A stretch of DNA of 64,000 nt from CBDFFW01 sp965246945 (GTDB taxonomy: Bacteria; Pseudomonadota; Alphaproteobacteria; UBA11073), in contig CBDFFW010000001.1 of the NCBI GenBank assembly GCA_965246945.1, forward strand, positions 124,001 through 188,000. Direction: 5' to 3'. The notes under the pieces were generated by a model. It saw only the letters and a list, made by a program, of their open reading frames with translations. It was not told the DNA's origin and searched no databases. A program made the translations under genes and the position numbers. Positions 44,236 to 53,151 of this stretch are shown piece by piece; positions within the stretch are counted from its first letter, which is position 1; every line of letters starts with the position of its first letter.

Positions 44236-45593
44236 TAGCGGGCCCCGCTTTTGCTGCGGCTTAACCGTGCTTTCTTGAGCAGGCCTTCATATTGCTGCGC
44301 CAGTAAGTGGGATTGAATTTGATTGACCGTTTCCATGGTGACCGAAACCACAATCAGCACGCTGGTACCGCCGAAATAAAAGGGCAGATTGAGCTGGCCA
44401 ATCAAAAATTCCGGCAGCAAACAGACCGCCGCAATATAGGCTGCCCCAATTACAGTTAACCGCGTTAAGATATAATCGAAATAATCAGCCGTGTTTTTGC
44501 CTGGGCGAATGCCGGGGATAAAGCCGCCATGTTTGCGCAGATTCTCCGCCGTTTCCTGCGGATTAAATACGATGGCAGTATAGAAAAAGCAGAAAAACAC
44601 AATTAAAGCACCGAATAGGCACATATGCAGCAATTGGCCTTGATGCAGTTGATTGGCGATTGCCTGCAGCCATTCCGGCGCGTCAGCCCCGATAAAGCCC
44701 AGAAACATTAATGGCAATGATAAAATAGAAGACGCGAAAATTGGCGGAATGACCCCAGCCGTGTTCAATTTCAGCGGCATATGCGAGCTTTCCCCGCCCA
44801 TCACTTTCATGCCCACTTGGCGTTTGGGATATTGCACAATCACCTTGCGGTAAGCGCGTTCCATAAACACAATCGCGCCTAGCAGCCCGACCACGCCGAT
44901 AATAATGGCCAGAATGGCCAAAGTAGAAATTGCGCCTGTGCGGCCTAATTCAAAAATTTGCATCAACCCATGCGGCAGTTGCGCCACAATTCCCGCAAAG
45001 ATCAAAATCGAACTGCCCTGGCCAATCCCGCGCTGCGTGATTTGGTCGGCCAGCCATAAAATAAACATGGTGCCGCCCAGCAATGTGATAACGGTCGTGA
45101 AAATAAAGCCCAGCCCAGGATTAATGACGGCGGACATGCCATGCGCACCCGTGACTTTTTCAAGACCCACGGCCATCCCATAAGCTTGGATTAAACAAAT
45201 CACAATGGTGAGGTACCGCGTATACTGATTAAGTTTGCGGCGGGAAGCCTCGTTGCCTTCTTTGCGCAATGCTTCCAACGGCGGGAATAACGGGGAAATC
45301 AGCTGAATGATAATCGAGGCCGAAATATACGGCATGATATTCAATGCAAAAACGGACATCCGTGCCAAGGCACCGCCCGAAAACATATCGAAAATGCCCA
45401 AAATACCGGCGGCATTTTTCTGAAAAATGCTGGCCAATACGCCTGGTTCAATGCCTGGCAGCGGGATATAGGTCCCCAGCCGGAAAATAATCAGCGCGCC
45501 AAGGGTATACCATAAACGGGCTTGAAGTTCTTTCGCCTTGCCAAAATGCGACATGCTAAAATTGGCGGCGAGTTGTTCTGCTGCAGATGCCAT
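44235..45593 (-). CDS. secY: Preprotein translocase subunit SecY
   Basis: Central pore of the Sec translocon. The 452-residue protein has about ten membrane helices. The N-terminal part RLWYTLGALIIFRLGTYIPL and plug region, the helix-7 stretch HMPLKLNTAGVIPPIFASSI, and the cytosolic PQETAENLRKHGGFIPGIRP loop are signature regions. The gene normally ends the spc operon of ribosomal proteins; here the neighbour upstream is a divergent lipoprotein gene, so it must have its own promoter in the 96 bases between 45594 and 45690. Confidence 0.97.
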   Translation of the reverse strand: MASAAEQLAANFSMSHFGKAKELQARLWYTLGALIIFRLGTYIPLPGIEPGVLASIFQKNAAGILGIFDMFSGGALARMSVFALNIMPYISASIIIQLISPLFPPLEALRKEGNEASRRKLNQYTRYLTIVICLIQAYGMAVGLEKVTGAHGMSAVINPGLGFIFTTVITLLGGTMFILWLADQITQRGIGQGSSILIFAGIVAQLPHGLMQIFELGRTGAISTLAILAIIIGVVGLLGAIVFMERAYRKVIVQYPKRQVGMKVMGGESSHMPLKLNTAGVIPPIFASSILSLPLMFLGFIGADAPEWLQAIANQLHQGQLLHMCLFGALIVFFCFFYTAIVFNPQETAENLRKHGGFIPGIRPGKNTADYFDYILTRLTVIGAAYIAAVCLLPEFLIGQLNLPFYFGGTSVLIVVSVTMETVNQIQSHLLAQQYEGLLKKARLSRSKSGAR

Positions 45594-45689
45594 GATTGCG
45601 GCTTACGCTAAAAGAGATTAGCGGGCGGTGCAATGATTTAACACAAATCAAGGTTGATGACAGTAGGGATGTATATAGATTAAGTTATC

Positions 45690-46223
45690 GTGATGCGTTG
45701 GTTATGGGTTTTTGCAGCTGTGGCGATGTTGGGCGACTTAACCGCTTGTGATACGACCAAAGAAACTTTGGGATTCAGCCGCAAGGCGCCGGATGAGTTT
45801 ACCGTGGTCACCCAGCGGCCATTGGCGGTACCGCCGAGCTTTACGCTGGCGCCGCCCGGCAGTCCGGCGGCCGCCAATGCTGCGCAAGCACCGGTAGCTG
45901 CCCAGGCAGCGGATACCGTTTTAGGGGATCAGCCAGCCGCAACCACAAGCCATGGGTGGCAGCAACTGGCCCAGAATTTCGGTTTGACCCAACGTAATCC
46001 CCAAATCCGCGCGCAATTGGATAAAGACAATCAGGGCGTTGCCACGCGCGATCCCGATTTTACGGACCGGCTGGCGGTGTGGAATAAACAAACACCGCCA
46101 GATCCCACGGTTGATGCGCCGCAAGAGGCCACGCGGATTCAAAGCCGTGGCAAGAAATTAGATGGCAAAGGTGTACCCACCCAAGGCGGCAAAACCAAAG
46201 CGCCCTTGGAAAAGCTTTTTTAA
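45690..46223 (+). CDS. DUF3035 lipoprotein, BamF-like
   Basis: A 177-residue precursor with a signal sequence MMRWLWVFAAVAMLGDLTAC giving Cys20 as the acylated residue. The next segment RKAPDEFTVVTQRPLAVPPS, then FTLAPPGSP, is the core of DUF3035, which in Caulobacter is BamF, a small lipoprotein of the beta-barrel assembly complex. The remaining sequence is Ala/Pro/Gln-rich and probably extended. It is divergent from secY and followed by a spacer and the Thr-rich protein. Confidence 0.8.
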   Translation: MMRWLWVFAAVAMLGDLTACDTTKETLGFSRKAPDEFTVVTQRPLAVPPSFTLAPPGSPAAANAAQAPVAAQAADTVLGDQPAATTSHGWQQLAQNFGLTQRNPQIRAQLDKDNQGVATRDPDFTDRLAVWNKQTPPDPTVDAPQEATRIQSRGKKLDGKGVPTQGGKTKAPLEKLF

Positions 46224-46337
46224 ACGCTGATATTTTTGGGCGGATTACAAAGAATTAAGCATGAAACTGTTCGCTTTCGGTGTATTGTGATTCACGGAAT
46301 GACCAGAGTGTCAAACCTTTTCCCAAGGAGAAGATCT

Positions 46338-46613
46338 ATGCAACGTTATTTAATCGCAGCCGCATTGGCACTTGTTTTAGCTGCACCTGCTGCTATGGCA
46401 CAAACCATGGAACCTGCTACGACCACCGAAAGCACTACAACTGCGACCGATGGTACGACAGCAACCACTACGCATGCTAGCAAAGCCGAAGCACATAAAA
46501 AGGCCAAAGCTGACAAAAAAGCAAAACATACTGCGGCGCACAAAAAGCACAGCAAACATACCGCTGAAACCACCACCACTACTGGTACAACCACTGAAGT
46601 TGCCCCTCAGTAA
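46338..46613 (+). CDS. Small Thr/Lys/His-rich secreted protein
   Basis: Starts at ATG 46338 after a strong AAGGAG site (an upstream ATG at 46236 has none). A signal peptide MQRYLIAAALALVLAAPAAM with cleavage near AMAQ is followed by a Thr-rich stretch, a Lys/Ala/His-rich middle (SKAEAHKKAKADKKAKHTAA) and another Thr run, 91 residues in all. The mature chain is low complexity, highly basic in its middle, and has no fold I recognise. Such proteins are found loosely in envelope or histone-like categories, but I assign no function. A clear terminator follows. Confidence 0.7.
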   Translation: MQRYLIAAALALVLAAPAAMAQTMEPATTTESTTTATDGTTATTTHASKAEAHKKAKADKKAKHTAAHKKHSKHTAETTTTTGTTTEVAPQ

Positions 46614-46637
46614 GCTCGCTTACTTGATGAATGAAAA

Positions 46638-46667
46638 GGGAGCGGTTTTTGCCGCTCCCTTTTTTTT
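46638..46667 (+). terminator. Rho-independent terminator after Thr-rich gene
   Basis: GGGAGCGG (46638-46645) and CCGCTCCC (46652-46659) form an 8-bp stem with a 6-base loop, followed by eight T. It is preceded by AAAA that can extend the stem. It lies 25 bases after the stop. Confidence 0.95.
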
Positions 46668-46688
46668 GGGTTGACGCTATAAATACGC

Positions 46689-47321
46689 ATGGTTAATTTA
46701 ATCACCACCATTATTGCCATTGCGCTGGCCGCCAGCGTGGCATTATTCGGTTTGGATTACGGCACGCGCAGTTTTGACCAATTGCGCGCGCGGCAGCAAG
46801 CTAATCAAGTGCTGGCCGATGCACGCAGCATTGTTCAGGCTTGGAAAAACTACAGTGCTGCCCATAACGGCAATTATGTTTTAAGCGATTACGATTGGAC
46901 GGATTTAAGCGCCAATAATGTGGGTGCCAGCGATTTGATAACCAATAATTCGACAACCACTTATTTAAGCAAACTCCCTATCCCCCCTGCTGGCATTACG
47001 CTGTCTGCACCGCAAAATTACTATTTCCCAATTAAGCTCAGCAATTTTGCCAGCAGCAACGGGGTAAGCAGCGTTAGTTTAGTTGATACGGTCGCCCTGC
47101 GCATCACCAGCGCGGCTTTGTGCCGTATGCTGACTAAACTGGCCGATGATGGGGCACCGACTTTAAAAGCATCAGCCGGCGGCACCGATAATGGCCTGAG
47201 CGGCGATTTAACTGCGATTGGCGCACGCCGGCCATTTGACTGTGTCTATTTAGATAGCAACAGCAATGGCACGCTTGATGACGGTGATGCGATGCTGTTT
47301 TTCTATACCCTGTTCAATTAA
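46689..47321 (+). CDS. Pilin-like protein without leader, with EF-hand-type loop (paralogue A)
   Basis: The 210-residue product begins MVNLITTIIAIALAASVALF, a hydrophobic helix at the very N-terminus like a mature type IV pilin but with no prepilin leader. A polar, Tyr/Asn/Ser-rich head follows, with two cysteines (LCRMLTKL, DCVYLD) that could form the pilin disulfide. Near the C-terminus YLDSNSNGTLDDGDAM matches the EF-hand calcium loop spacing (D-x-N-x-N-G-x-x-D-x-x-D). The start resembles the gene at 48103 (M-[VA]-NLI-x-TII). It may be membrane-anchored through this helix. The start codon at 46689 comes 21 bases after the terminator. Confidence 0.55.
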   Translation: MVNLITTIIAIALAASVALFGLDYGTRSFDQLRARQQANQVLADARSIVQAWKNYSAAHNGNYVLSDYDWTDLSANNVGASDLITNNSTTTYLSKLPIPPAGITLSAPQNYYFPIKLSNFASSNGVSSVSLVDTVALRITSAALCRMLTKLADDGAPTLKASAGGTDNGLSGDLTAIGARRPFDCVYLDSNSNGTLDDGDAMLFFYTLFN

Positions 47322-47935
47322 TGATGCGCGAAAATATCGCGCTCGGCCCAGCCAGCCAAGTCTAGCTCAACCCGCGCAGGCAGCGCATTAAGCAATGGCT
47401 GCAACAAATGCGCACGTTGTTCACGTGCCAGCATTACTTGTAATTTTTCCTGAATACCATGTAGGTGCAGTACATCTTGCGCGGCGTATTTTAGTTGATC
47501 AGGGCTTAAAAGCGGGTTGCCCCAATCGGAGGATTGCTGTTCCTTGCTGAGTTCAACACCCAGCAATTCCTTGCATAGTTCTTTTAACCCATGCCGGTCC
47601 GTATAAGTGCGGGCGATGTAAGACGCGATTTTCGTGCAATACACATTTTGCGGCATCACGCCCAAGGCAGCGCGCAAAATGCCCATATCGAACCGCGCGA
47701 AATGGATGATTTTCAAAATTGCGGAATCGGCCAATACGGCTTGTAAATTGGGCGCTTGGTATTTGCTGCCGGCGGCAAACCGCACCATATGCACTTCACC
47801 GCTCACCGTTTGCATTTGCACCAGGCACAGCCGGTCGCGGCCAGTTTGCAAACCCATTGCTTCGGTATCAAGCGCCAGGCTGGCCCCAATCTGCACCGCT
47901 GCCGGTAAATCTTCTAAATGCACATGAATGGTCAT
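47318..47935 (-). CDS. rnd: Ribonuclease D (short form)
   Basis: 3'-5' exoribonuclease of the DEDD family that trims tRNA and other stable RNA precursors. The 205-residue protein has the first motif LALDTEAMGLQTGRDRLCLV (D and E), the second in IIHFARFDMGILRAALG (D) and the third in LKYAAQDVLHLHGIQ (Y and D). The HRDC domains of full-length RNase D are absent, as is common in alphaproteobacterial short forms. It is embedded between the two pilin-like paralogues on the opposite strand, and its stop overlaps that of the first. Confidence 0.9.
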   Translation of the reverse strand: MTIHVHLEDLPAAVQIGASLALDTEAMGLQTGRDRLCLVQMQTVSGEVHMVRFAAGSKYQAPNLQAVLADSAILKIIHFARFDMGILRAALGVMPQNVYCTKIASYIARTYTDRHGLKELCKELLGVELSKEQQSSDWGNPLLSPDQLKYAAQDVLHLHGIQEKLQVMLAREQRAHLLQPLLNALPARVELDLAGWAERDIFAHH

Positions 47936-48102
47936 GCGGTTTGCATAAACGGATTTATGATCCTTGTCATCTTTCCTGCCGATAAAAGCATGCGGTTGCT
48001 AATAATATGCAAGTAGCTGCTTTTTATGACATATAACAATGGCAGCAGCGTAAAATTCTTATATACAAACAAAGATGATTGGTTAACTGTTTATCCGAGT
48101 CG

Positions 48103-48789
48103 ATGGCTAACCTCATTATCACTATTATTTCGATAATCCTGATCGCCATTACGGTGTTGTTCGGGATTTATTATGGCGGCGATGTGCTGAGCAATAATCA
48201 AGCAAGAACCGCCGCCGTTCGCTTGCAGGAAGAAGCCCAGCAGCTACAGGCATCAGCATTATTATATATGAGTGATACTGGACATGATTTTGTCCGGGAT
48301 ATTTGGTATTCTGGCACGGCGCTTTTACCTGATAACGGCGTTGCGTTGCAACAGCAGCTGATCCCCCAATATCTCAGCCAACCCTTTACGCCGCTGCCTA
48401 TTTTGGACGATCCGGGCAAAGAATATAGTAACACTTACTGGAATGTGAACCAGGATACCATCAGTTTCGCCGCCACCCAAAGTACTGCGCCTTATTTTTT
48501 AATCAGATATTATGTGGGCGGTATCACTGTTACGATTCCCAGTGATATGAAATATATTACGAATGTCTGCAAAGCCGCCGTGAAAATTGCCCATGGCGAT
48601 GAAACCAAATTCATTCAGCGCGATGATGGTTTGTATAACAGCCAACCCATCAGCCAGGTGCCGGGCATTAACGCAAATTTTGATTGCTTGGTGCAATATA
48701 CCAACACCACTGGCCTTTTGACCAGCTTGGATCAATGTGCCGACCCAAATGCCGGGTGCCGTCTGGTATTTATCGCCAAATTTTACTAA
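48103..48789 (+). CDS. Pilin-like protein without leader (paralogue B)
   Basis: From ATG 48103 the 228-residue product reads MANLIITIISIILIAITVLF, the same pattern of a hydrophobic helix right at the start as paralogue A; an ATG at 48079 would add eight residues. The helix is followed by NNQARTAAVRLQEEAQQLQA, typical of the amphipathic pilin continuation, and a polar domain with four cysteines (VCKAAVKI, DCLVQYT, QCADPNAGCR). It resembles type 4 pilus PilS-like proteins in layout, but I cannot assign a subfamily. No EF-hand loop is seen here. It lies after rnd and just before a FliK-like gene on the other strand. Confidence 0.5.
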   Translation: MANLIITIISIILIAITVLFGIYYGGDVLSNNQARTAAVRLQEEAQQLQASALLYMSDTGHDFVRDIWYSGTALLPDNGVALQQQLIPQYLSQPFTPLPILDDPGKEYSNTYWNVNQDTISFAATQSTAPYFLIRYYVGGITVTIPSDMKYITNVCKAAVKIAHGDETKFIQRDDGLYNSQPISQVPGINANFDCLVQYTNTTGLLTSLDQCADPNAGCRLVFIAKFY

Positions 48790-48793
48790 AAAA

Positions 48794-50512
48794 TCATTTC
48801 GGCAACCGCCACCAATGCTGGGTGCCTGCTTGAAAAGCCAATGTGCCAATCACCCCGGTCGCGCTTAAAGCATTAAAGAACCCGTTGCGCAAATCAGTCC
48901 GCAAAGCGGAGGGCAACAGGGCCGGGGTGCGCAACACAATATCCAGCAAGCGCTGCCGGTCCTGACGGCGGATCAACCCATCCAGCTGCACCTGGCCCAA
49001 TTCACTGAACCCCACCTCCACCACAAAACGGGCATCCGGCTGTTTGGCTTTGCCGTGGTTAAGCGCGGCTTCATCTTCCGGCAGCGGCTCGCCATTATAG
49101 CGGCGCACATATAGGTCCATCACCGCCAGCCCCGTTAAATCGGCAAATGGCAGCGGGTAATGCTGCCAATCACCGCTTTCCGTTTTGGCCTGCTCAGCAT
49201 GCACAGCTTTAAATTCTTTGCCGAGTTTGGCCAGCGCTTCGGCCCCGCGGCCGGTGGCGCGCAATTTATCAAAACTGTCATCACCCAGCCAGTTGCGCAC
49301 ATCGCCCGTGCGCAGCGCCGTTAAAAAAAACAGCGCGGTGATAGGCAGTTGTGCATTTAATTTCGGCAGGCTATTGGCCATGGCCGGCTCCAATTCATTA
49401 AAATGCACCAGTTGCTGCAATGTGGCTTCTAAAGCGGGCCATTGTTTATCGCGCCCGGGATTAAAATCAGGCAATGTCAGCGGGGCCGGTGCTTTGACGG
49501 CGGTTTGAATTTCGGGCGCGGCCTGCAGCCATAATTGCGCGCCAAGCAGCAAGCCTTTGGCGGCCGGCAAAACCCATTGGCTTTGCTGATTGCCCTGCGT
49601 TAATAGCACAATCGGCAAACCCTGGGCCGTTTGCCCTTGCACCTTACCCACCCAAATTTCTGCCTGGTCAGCCGGCAAAGCGGGCAATGCCTGACCGGCC
49701 AGCGCTGTTTGTAAAATCTGCAACCGGGCGGCCGTGGGCGCTGCATCAGCTAAAAGTGGCGGCAGTACTTGCTGTAAAATCGCCCGGCTTTGCGCTTGCT
49801 GCGCCAAGGGGGTATTGCCCTGTTGCTGCAGGCTTTGCAGCGTATTTTGAATGGTGGCTAGCAATCGCCCAGGCACCGATAATGCCCCCACCGTTTGCGG
49901 CAGGCTTTGCGGCAGACCGGCAAAAATCGGTGCTGCTACAACCAGATTCCCTGCCGTACTTTGTCTCGCCAAATTGGCCGGCTGTTCGACAGCGGTCGCC
50001 AGCAGTGCAATTTCTTCGGTCAGCGGATAAGCATTTAAAATTTGGCCTGGCTGCACAGCAGCGGGTAAAGCCGCAGGCAGAGCGGCCGGTAAAATAACCG
50101 CTTCTGGCAAAACAGCATCGATCAAAGTGTTGACCAAATTGTCAGCCACATTGCTGGCCAGTGCCGCAGCCGTTGTTTGCGTGGCTAATGGCAATAACAC
50201 GGTTGCTTGCGTGGTGGTCCCAGGCGTTAACACCAAACCCAGATTTTGCTGACCATCCGGCAGATTGGGCAGCTGCAAAATGAGCGGGCCGGCCGGTGTT
50301 TGCAGCGTGTAACTGCCATCGGCATTGGGCGGCGGCACGCGTAATTCCAACGCAATTTGATTATTCAGCTGCGCATATTTAGGCGGCAGGGCCAGCACGG
50401 TGGCATCGGTCGGCACCAATTGTTCAGCATCGGCGATGTCCACCGGCACCGCCGTGTTATTAATCGCATTTTCCTTGGCGCTAATACTGGTAATGGGCGG
50501 CAGATCCGTCAC
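48794..50512 (-). CDS. FliK-like protein (flagellar hook-length control, C-terminal domain)
   Basis: A 572-residue protein with a long Ala/Pro/Gln/Leu-rich region (about 60-380), which is characteristic of hook-length molecular rulers. The C-terminal domain (about 470-560) has DARFVVEVGFSELGQVQLDG followed by basic residues and LRTDLRNGFFNALSATGVIG, matching the form of the FliK substrate-specificity switch domain. The N-terminal 50 residues show no signal peptide. Similarity is of pattern rather than strong motif, so a general hook-length-type protein is the best call. No other hook genes adjoin it; dnaG lies upstream on the same strand (51-base gap). Confidence 0.5.
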   Translation of the reverse strand: MTDLPPITSISAKENAINNTAVPVDIADAEQLVPTDATVLALPPKYAQLNNQIALELRVPPPNADGSYTLQTPAGPLILQLPNLPDGQQNLGLVLTPGTTTQATVLLPLATQTTAAALASNVADNLVNTLIDAVLPEAVILPAALPAALPAAVQPGQILNAYPLTEEIALLATAVEQPANLARQSTAGNLVVAAPIFAGLPQSLPQTVGALSVPGRLLATIQNTLQSLQQQGNTPLAQQAQSRAILQQVLPPLLADAAPTAARLQILQTALAGQALPALPADQAEIWVGKVQGQTAQGLPIVLLTQGNQQSQWVLPAAKGLLLGAQLWLQAAPEIQTAVKAPAPLTLPDFNPGRDKQWPALEATLQQLVHFNELEPAMANSLPKLNAQLPITALFFLTALRTGDVRNWLGDDSFDKLRATGRGAEALAKLGKEFKAVHAEQAKTESGDWQHYPLPFADLTGLAVMDLYVRRYNGEPLPEDEAALNHGKAKQPDARFVVEVGFSELGQVQLDGLIRRQDRQRLLDIVLRTPALLPSALRTDLRNGFFNALSATGVIGTLAFQAGTQHWWRLPK

Positions 50513-50563
50513 CGGTTTATTCTAAACCATAAATCATGATATTGTCACGGCAAGCTGAAGCCT

Positions 50564-52264
50564 TTATTGGCTTTGCTTCCCCAGCCAATGGGCGAAGGCG
50601 GGGCGGACCGTTTCTTTGTAATCGGCATCGGGTTTGGCATGGGGGGCCAGGCGATAAAAATCAGGCGTTAAGCGCGGGGCGAGCTGCGCTTTTAATGCAT
50701 CGAATAACGGATGCTGATCGGGCGGTGGGTCATGCGGCAGGCTGAGCAACTGTGCCAGCGCTTCCTGGTCAGCGGCGTGCGGTAAATTTAGATGCGCCAG
50801 TTCTTCATGATGTTCATGCAGCAACCCTGGATGATGCATTAAACTAACCAAACAGATTAAACCGGCATCGATTTTACTGGTGGCTTTTTGGGGCTTGGGC
50901 CCCAGCGCGGTATAATTCTGAAATTTGCTATCTTTATTATATCTTTGGTTATTATCCGGTGCAGTGCGTTGCCGTTGTGGGGCGGGAAAGGCAGCTTGCA
51001 AACGCGTGGCCAAATCATCCTGCAGATATTTCTGCAAATCTTTATCGGTGATCAATTTGGTTTCCGCACGCAGGCGTTGGTGCAGTGCGGCGCGCGCTTC
51101 GGCCGAGGTGAAGTCCTGCCCTTCGGTGGCGCGTTGCCATAATACATCGGCCACATGTTCGGCCGCGCTGATCAATTTTTCAAATTCAGCGCCGCCGCCT
51201 TTGCGCAATAAACTATCGGGGTCTTCGCCTTGCGGCAGAAAAACAAAACGCAGACTGCGCTGCGCAGTGATCAATGACAAGGCGCGGTCCAATGCGCGGT
51301 AGGCCGCTTGGCGGCCCGCATTATCACCATCGAAACACAAAATGGGGGTGGCGGGCCCCTGGCTGGCGGGGCCAATTAAGCGCCATAAAATTTCCAGCTG
51401 GGCGACTGTAACCGCCGTGCCCAAGGGCGCGACCGCCGGATAGCCCGCCGCATCGGCGGCAATCACATCCATATAACCTTCCACCACCAATAATGGCTTG
51501 CCGCTACGCAGTAACTGCCGTGCGCCCACCAAATTATACAGCAGCTGCCCTTTGGCAAATAAGGGGTGATCGGGCGAGTTCAAATATTTCGGTTCATCAC
51601 CCGCACGGATGGCACGGGCACCGAAACCAACCACATGATTGGCACGGTCCCGGATGGCAAATAACGCGCGGTCGCGGAAGAAGCTATACACGCTGCCATC
51701 ACGGTCTGATTTGCGCGCTAGGCCATAATAGATCATTTCGGCATCGGTGTAACCAGCGCTGCGCAGGGCAGTTAACAAGGCTTGGCCATCGCTGGGGGCA
51801 TAGCCTAAGCGAAACTGCGCGCGCGGCGCTTCGCCCAAGCCGCGGCGCTGCCAAAATTCGGTAATCTGGGCGGCTTGTTGTTGAAAGAAGATGCAAGCGG
51901 CTTCATATAAGGCAAAGCCGCGCTGTTGTTCGCTTTGCTGTTTAACCGCGCGGGCGGCTTGCTGGGGGGAGACTTCTGGCAGCGCCAAACCGGCCTCAGC
52001 CGCCAACATTTGCACAGCTTCCGGAAAAGGCAGATTTTCATGTTTGACCGCAAAGGTGATGATATCGCCATGCGCGCCGCAGCCAAAGCAATGGTAAAAC
52101 CCTTTATCGTCATTCACATAAAAAGACGGCGATTTTTCGGTATGGAACGGGCATAAGCCTTTAAATTCACGCCCTGCGCGGGTTAATTTAACGCGTTTGC
52201 CCACCAGGTTGGAGACCGGCAGCCGGTGGCGGATTTCATCCAAAAAGGCGGGCGGAAACTGCAT
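50564..52264 (-). CDS. dnaG: DNA primase DnaG
   Basis: Synthesises RNA primers at the replication fork. The 566-residue protein has the zinc finger C38-x2-H41-x17-C59-x2-C62, the linker, the RNA polymerase core with TOPRIM (KPLLVVEGYMDVIAADAAGY, CFDGDNAGRQAAYRALD), and a C-terminal helical helicase-binding region. It is close to the usual length of about 580-650, although the C-terminal part is shorter. rpoD, usually downstream of dnaG, is not there; a FliK-like gene follows. The 221 bases upstream contain no gene. Confidence 0.94.
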   Translation of the reverse strand: MQFPPAFLDEIRHRLPVSNLVGKRVKLTRAGREFKGLCPFHTEKSPSFYVNDDKGFYHCFGCGAHGDIITFAVKHENLPFPEAVQMLAAEAGLALPEVSPQQAARAVKQQSEQQRGFALYEAACIFFQQQAAQITEFWQRRGLGEAPRAQFRLGYAPSDGQALLTALRSAGYTDAEMIYYGLARKSDRDGSVYSFFRDRALFAIRDRANHVVGFGARAIRAGDEPKYLNSPDHPLFAKGQLLYNLVGARQLLRSGKPLLVVEGYMDVIAADAAGYPAVAPLGTAVTVAQLEILWRLIGPASQGPATPILCFDGDNAGRQAAYRALDRALSLITAQRSLRFVFLPQGEDPDSLLRKGGGAEFEKLISAAEHVADVLWQRATEGQDFTSAEARAALHQRLRAETKLITDKDLQKYLQDDLATRLQAAFPAPQRQRTAPDNNQRYNKDSKFQNYTALGPKPQKATSKIDAGLICLVSLMHHPGLLHEHHEELAHLNLPHAADQEALAQLLSLPHDPPPDQHPLFDALKAQLAPRLTPDFYRLAPHAKPDADYKETVRPAFAHWLGKQSQ

Positions 52265-52485
52265 AGAAGCCGCCTGTTTACCACAATTGCCTAGTTTAAG
52301 AAACTTTCGCGAATAGGCTTTCCAACTATTTGACCAATGCGCTTATTTTGGCTGATATGCATTATATCACCGTTCAACGCCAGTTAGTTCTTAAGTAAAA
52401 CGCGTATTGAATTTATTCTCTATAGATAAAATAGGCGAATACTGTTAAGCTATTTGCATCTTCTTTCAGATAAGGGAGTCTGCGC

Positions 52486-53151
52486 ATGACTAAAGCCATT
52501 CATTCTCCATGGCAGCAAATTGCCACTATTTTAGAGACACATGAGAATGCGCTTGCTCCACCCTTTGTTCAAAAAGCCAACGGCATTAACCCGGATCCCG
52601 CCTTGGAAGCAATTGCCAATCAGTTTAAATTGCAATGCCATATCGAAGATTATGAAGCTGCCGCCTATTTACTGGTAAAATTAAATAGATTGTCTGCTGG
52701 CTTTTCCAATGTTGTATCGGCGTTAATGCCTTATAAAAGCAGTTATTATTGGGAAGAAAGTAACGACGCTAAAAACTTTCAAGATTTGTTTATTGAGGCG
52801 TTAGAATGCCAGGAAAAAAGCGCTCAAATCTTATTGCAGTTTATGATGAAACCAGAATTAGCGCCTTATGCCATTAAAGCATTTGGCCGCCGGAATTATT
52901 TGCAAATTATCAGAACGACCTTAATGGGTGAGCAAGATAACGATATTCAAATTGTAGCGCGCGGCATGGATTTACCTGCTTGGCAAATTGCGGCTGCACC
53001 ATTTTTTCCATCTATTGCCGTGGCAGCAAAAATGTATGCTGGTTATAAACCGGCCAGAACTGTGCCAACTGATTTTTTGCTAGATGGCATGATGCTTGAT
53101 TTGGCGCGGCATGCACCAGCGCCCAATACTGTTCCGGCTCTTGCTTATTAA
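52486..53151 (+). CDS. Hypothetical protein (221 aa), predicted helical
   Basis: A 221-residue soluble protein with a strong AAGGGAG ribosome-binding site and a plausible promoter upstream (a -10 like TAAAAT and TTGAAT-like -35, about 60-80 bases before the start). The sequence is alpha-helical by appearance, with QHIEDYEAAAYLLVKLNRL-like and DAKNFQDLFIEALECQEKSA segments, no signal peptide and no conserved motif I recognise. It may be lineage-specific. The region from 52265 to 52485 otherwise holds no gene. Its stop overlaps rlmE's stop. Confidence 0.6.
   Translation: MTKAIHSPWQQIATILETHENALAPPFVQKANGINPDPALEAIANQFKLQCHIEDYEAAAYLLVKLNRLSAGFSNVVSALMPYKSSYYWEESNDAKNFQDLFIEALECQEKSAQILLQFMMKPELAPYAIKAFGRRNYLQIIRTTLMGEQDNDIQIVARGMDLPAWQIAAAPFFPSIAVAAKMYAGYKPARTVPTDFLLDGMMLDLARHAPAPNTVPALAY

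Noticed and set aside
46346..46594. 82-residue minus-strand frame rich in Val/Ala/Cys opposite the Thr/Lys-rich gene
   Set aside because: Reverse complement of Thr/Ala/Lys codons naturally yields Val/Cys/Phe-rich frames without stops; the plus-strand gene has the signal peptide and ribosome-binding site.
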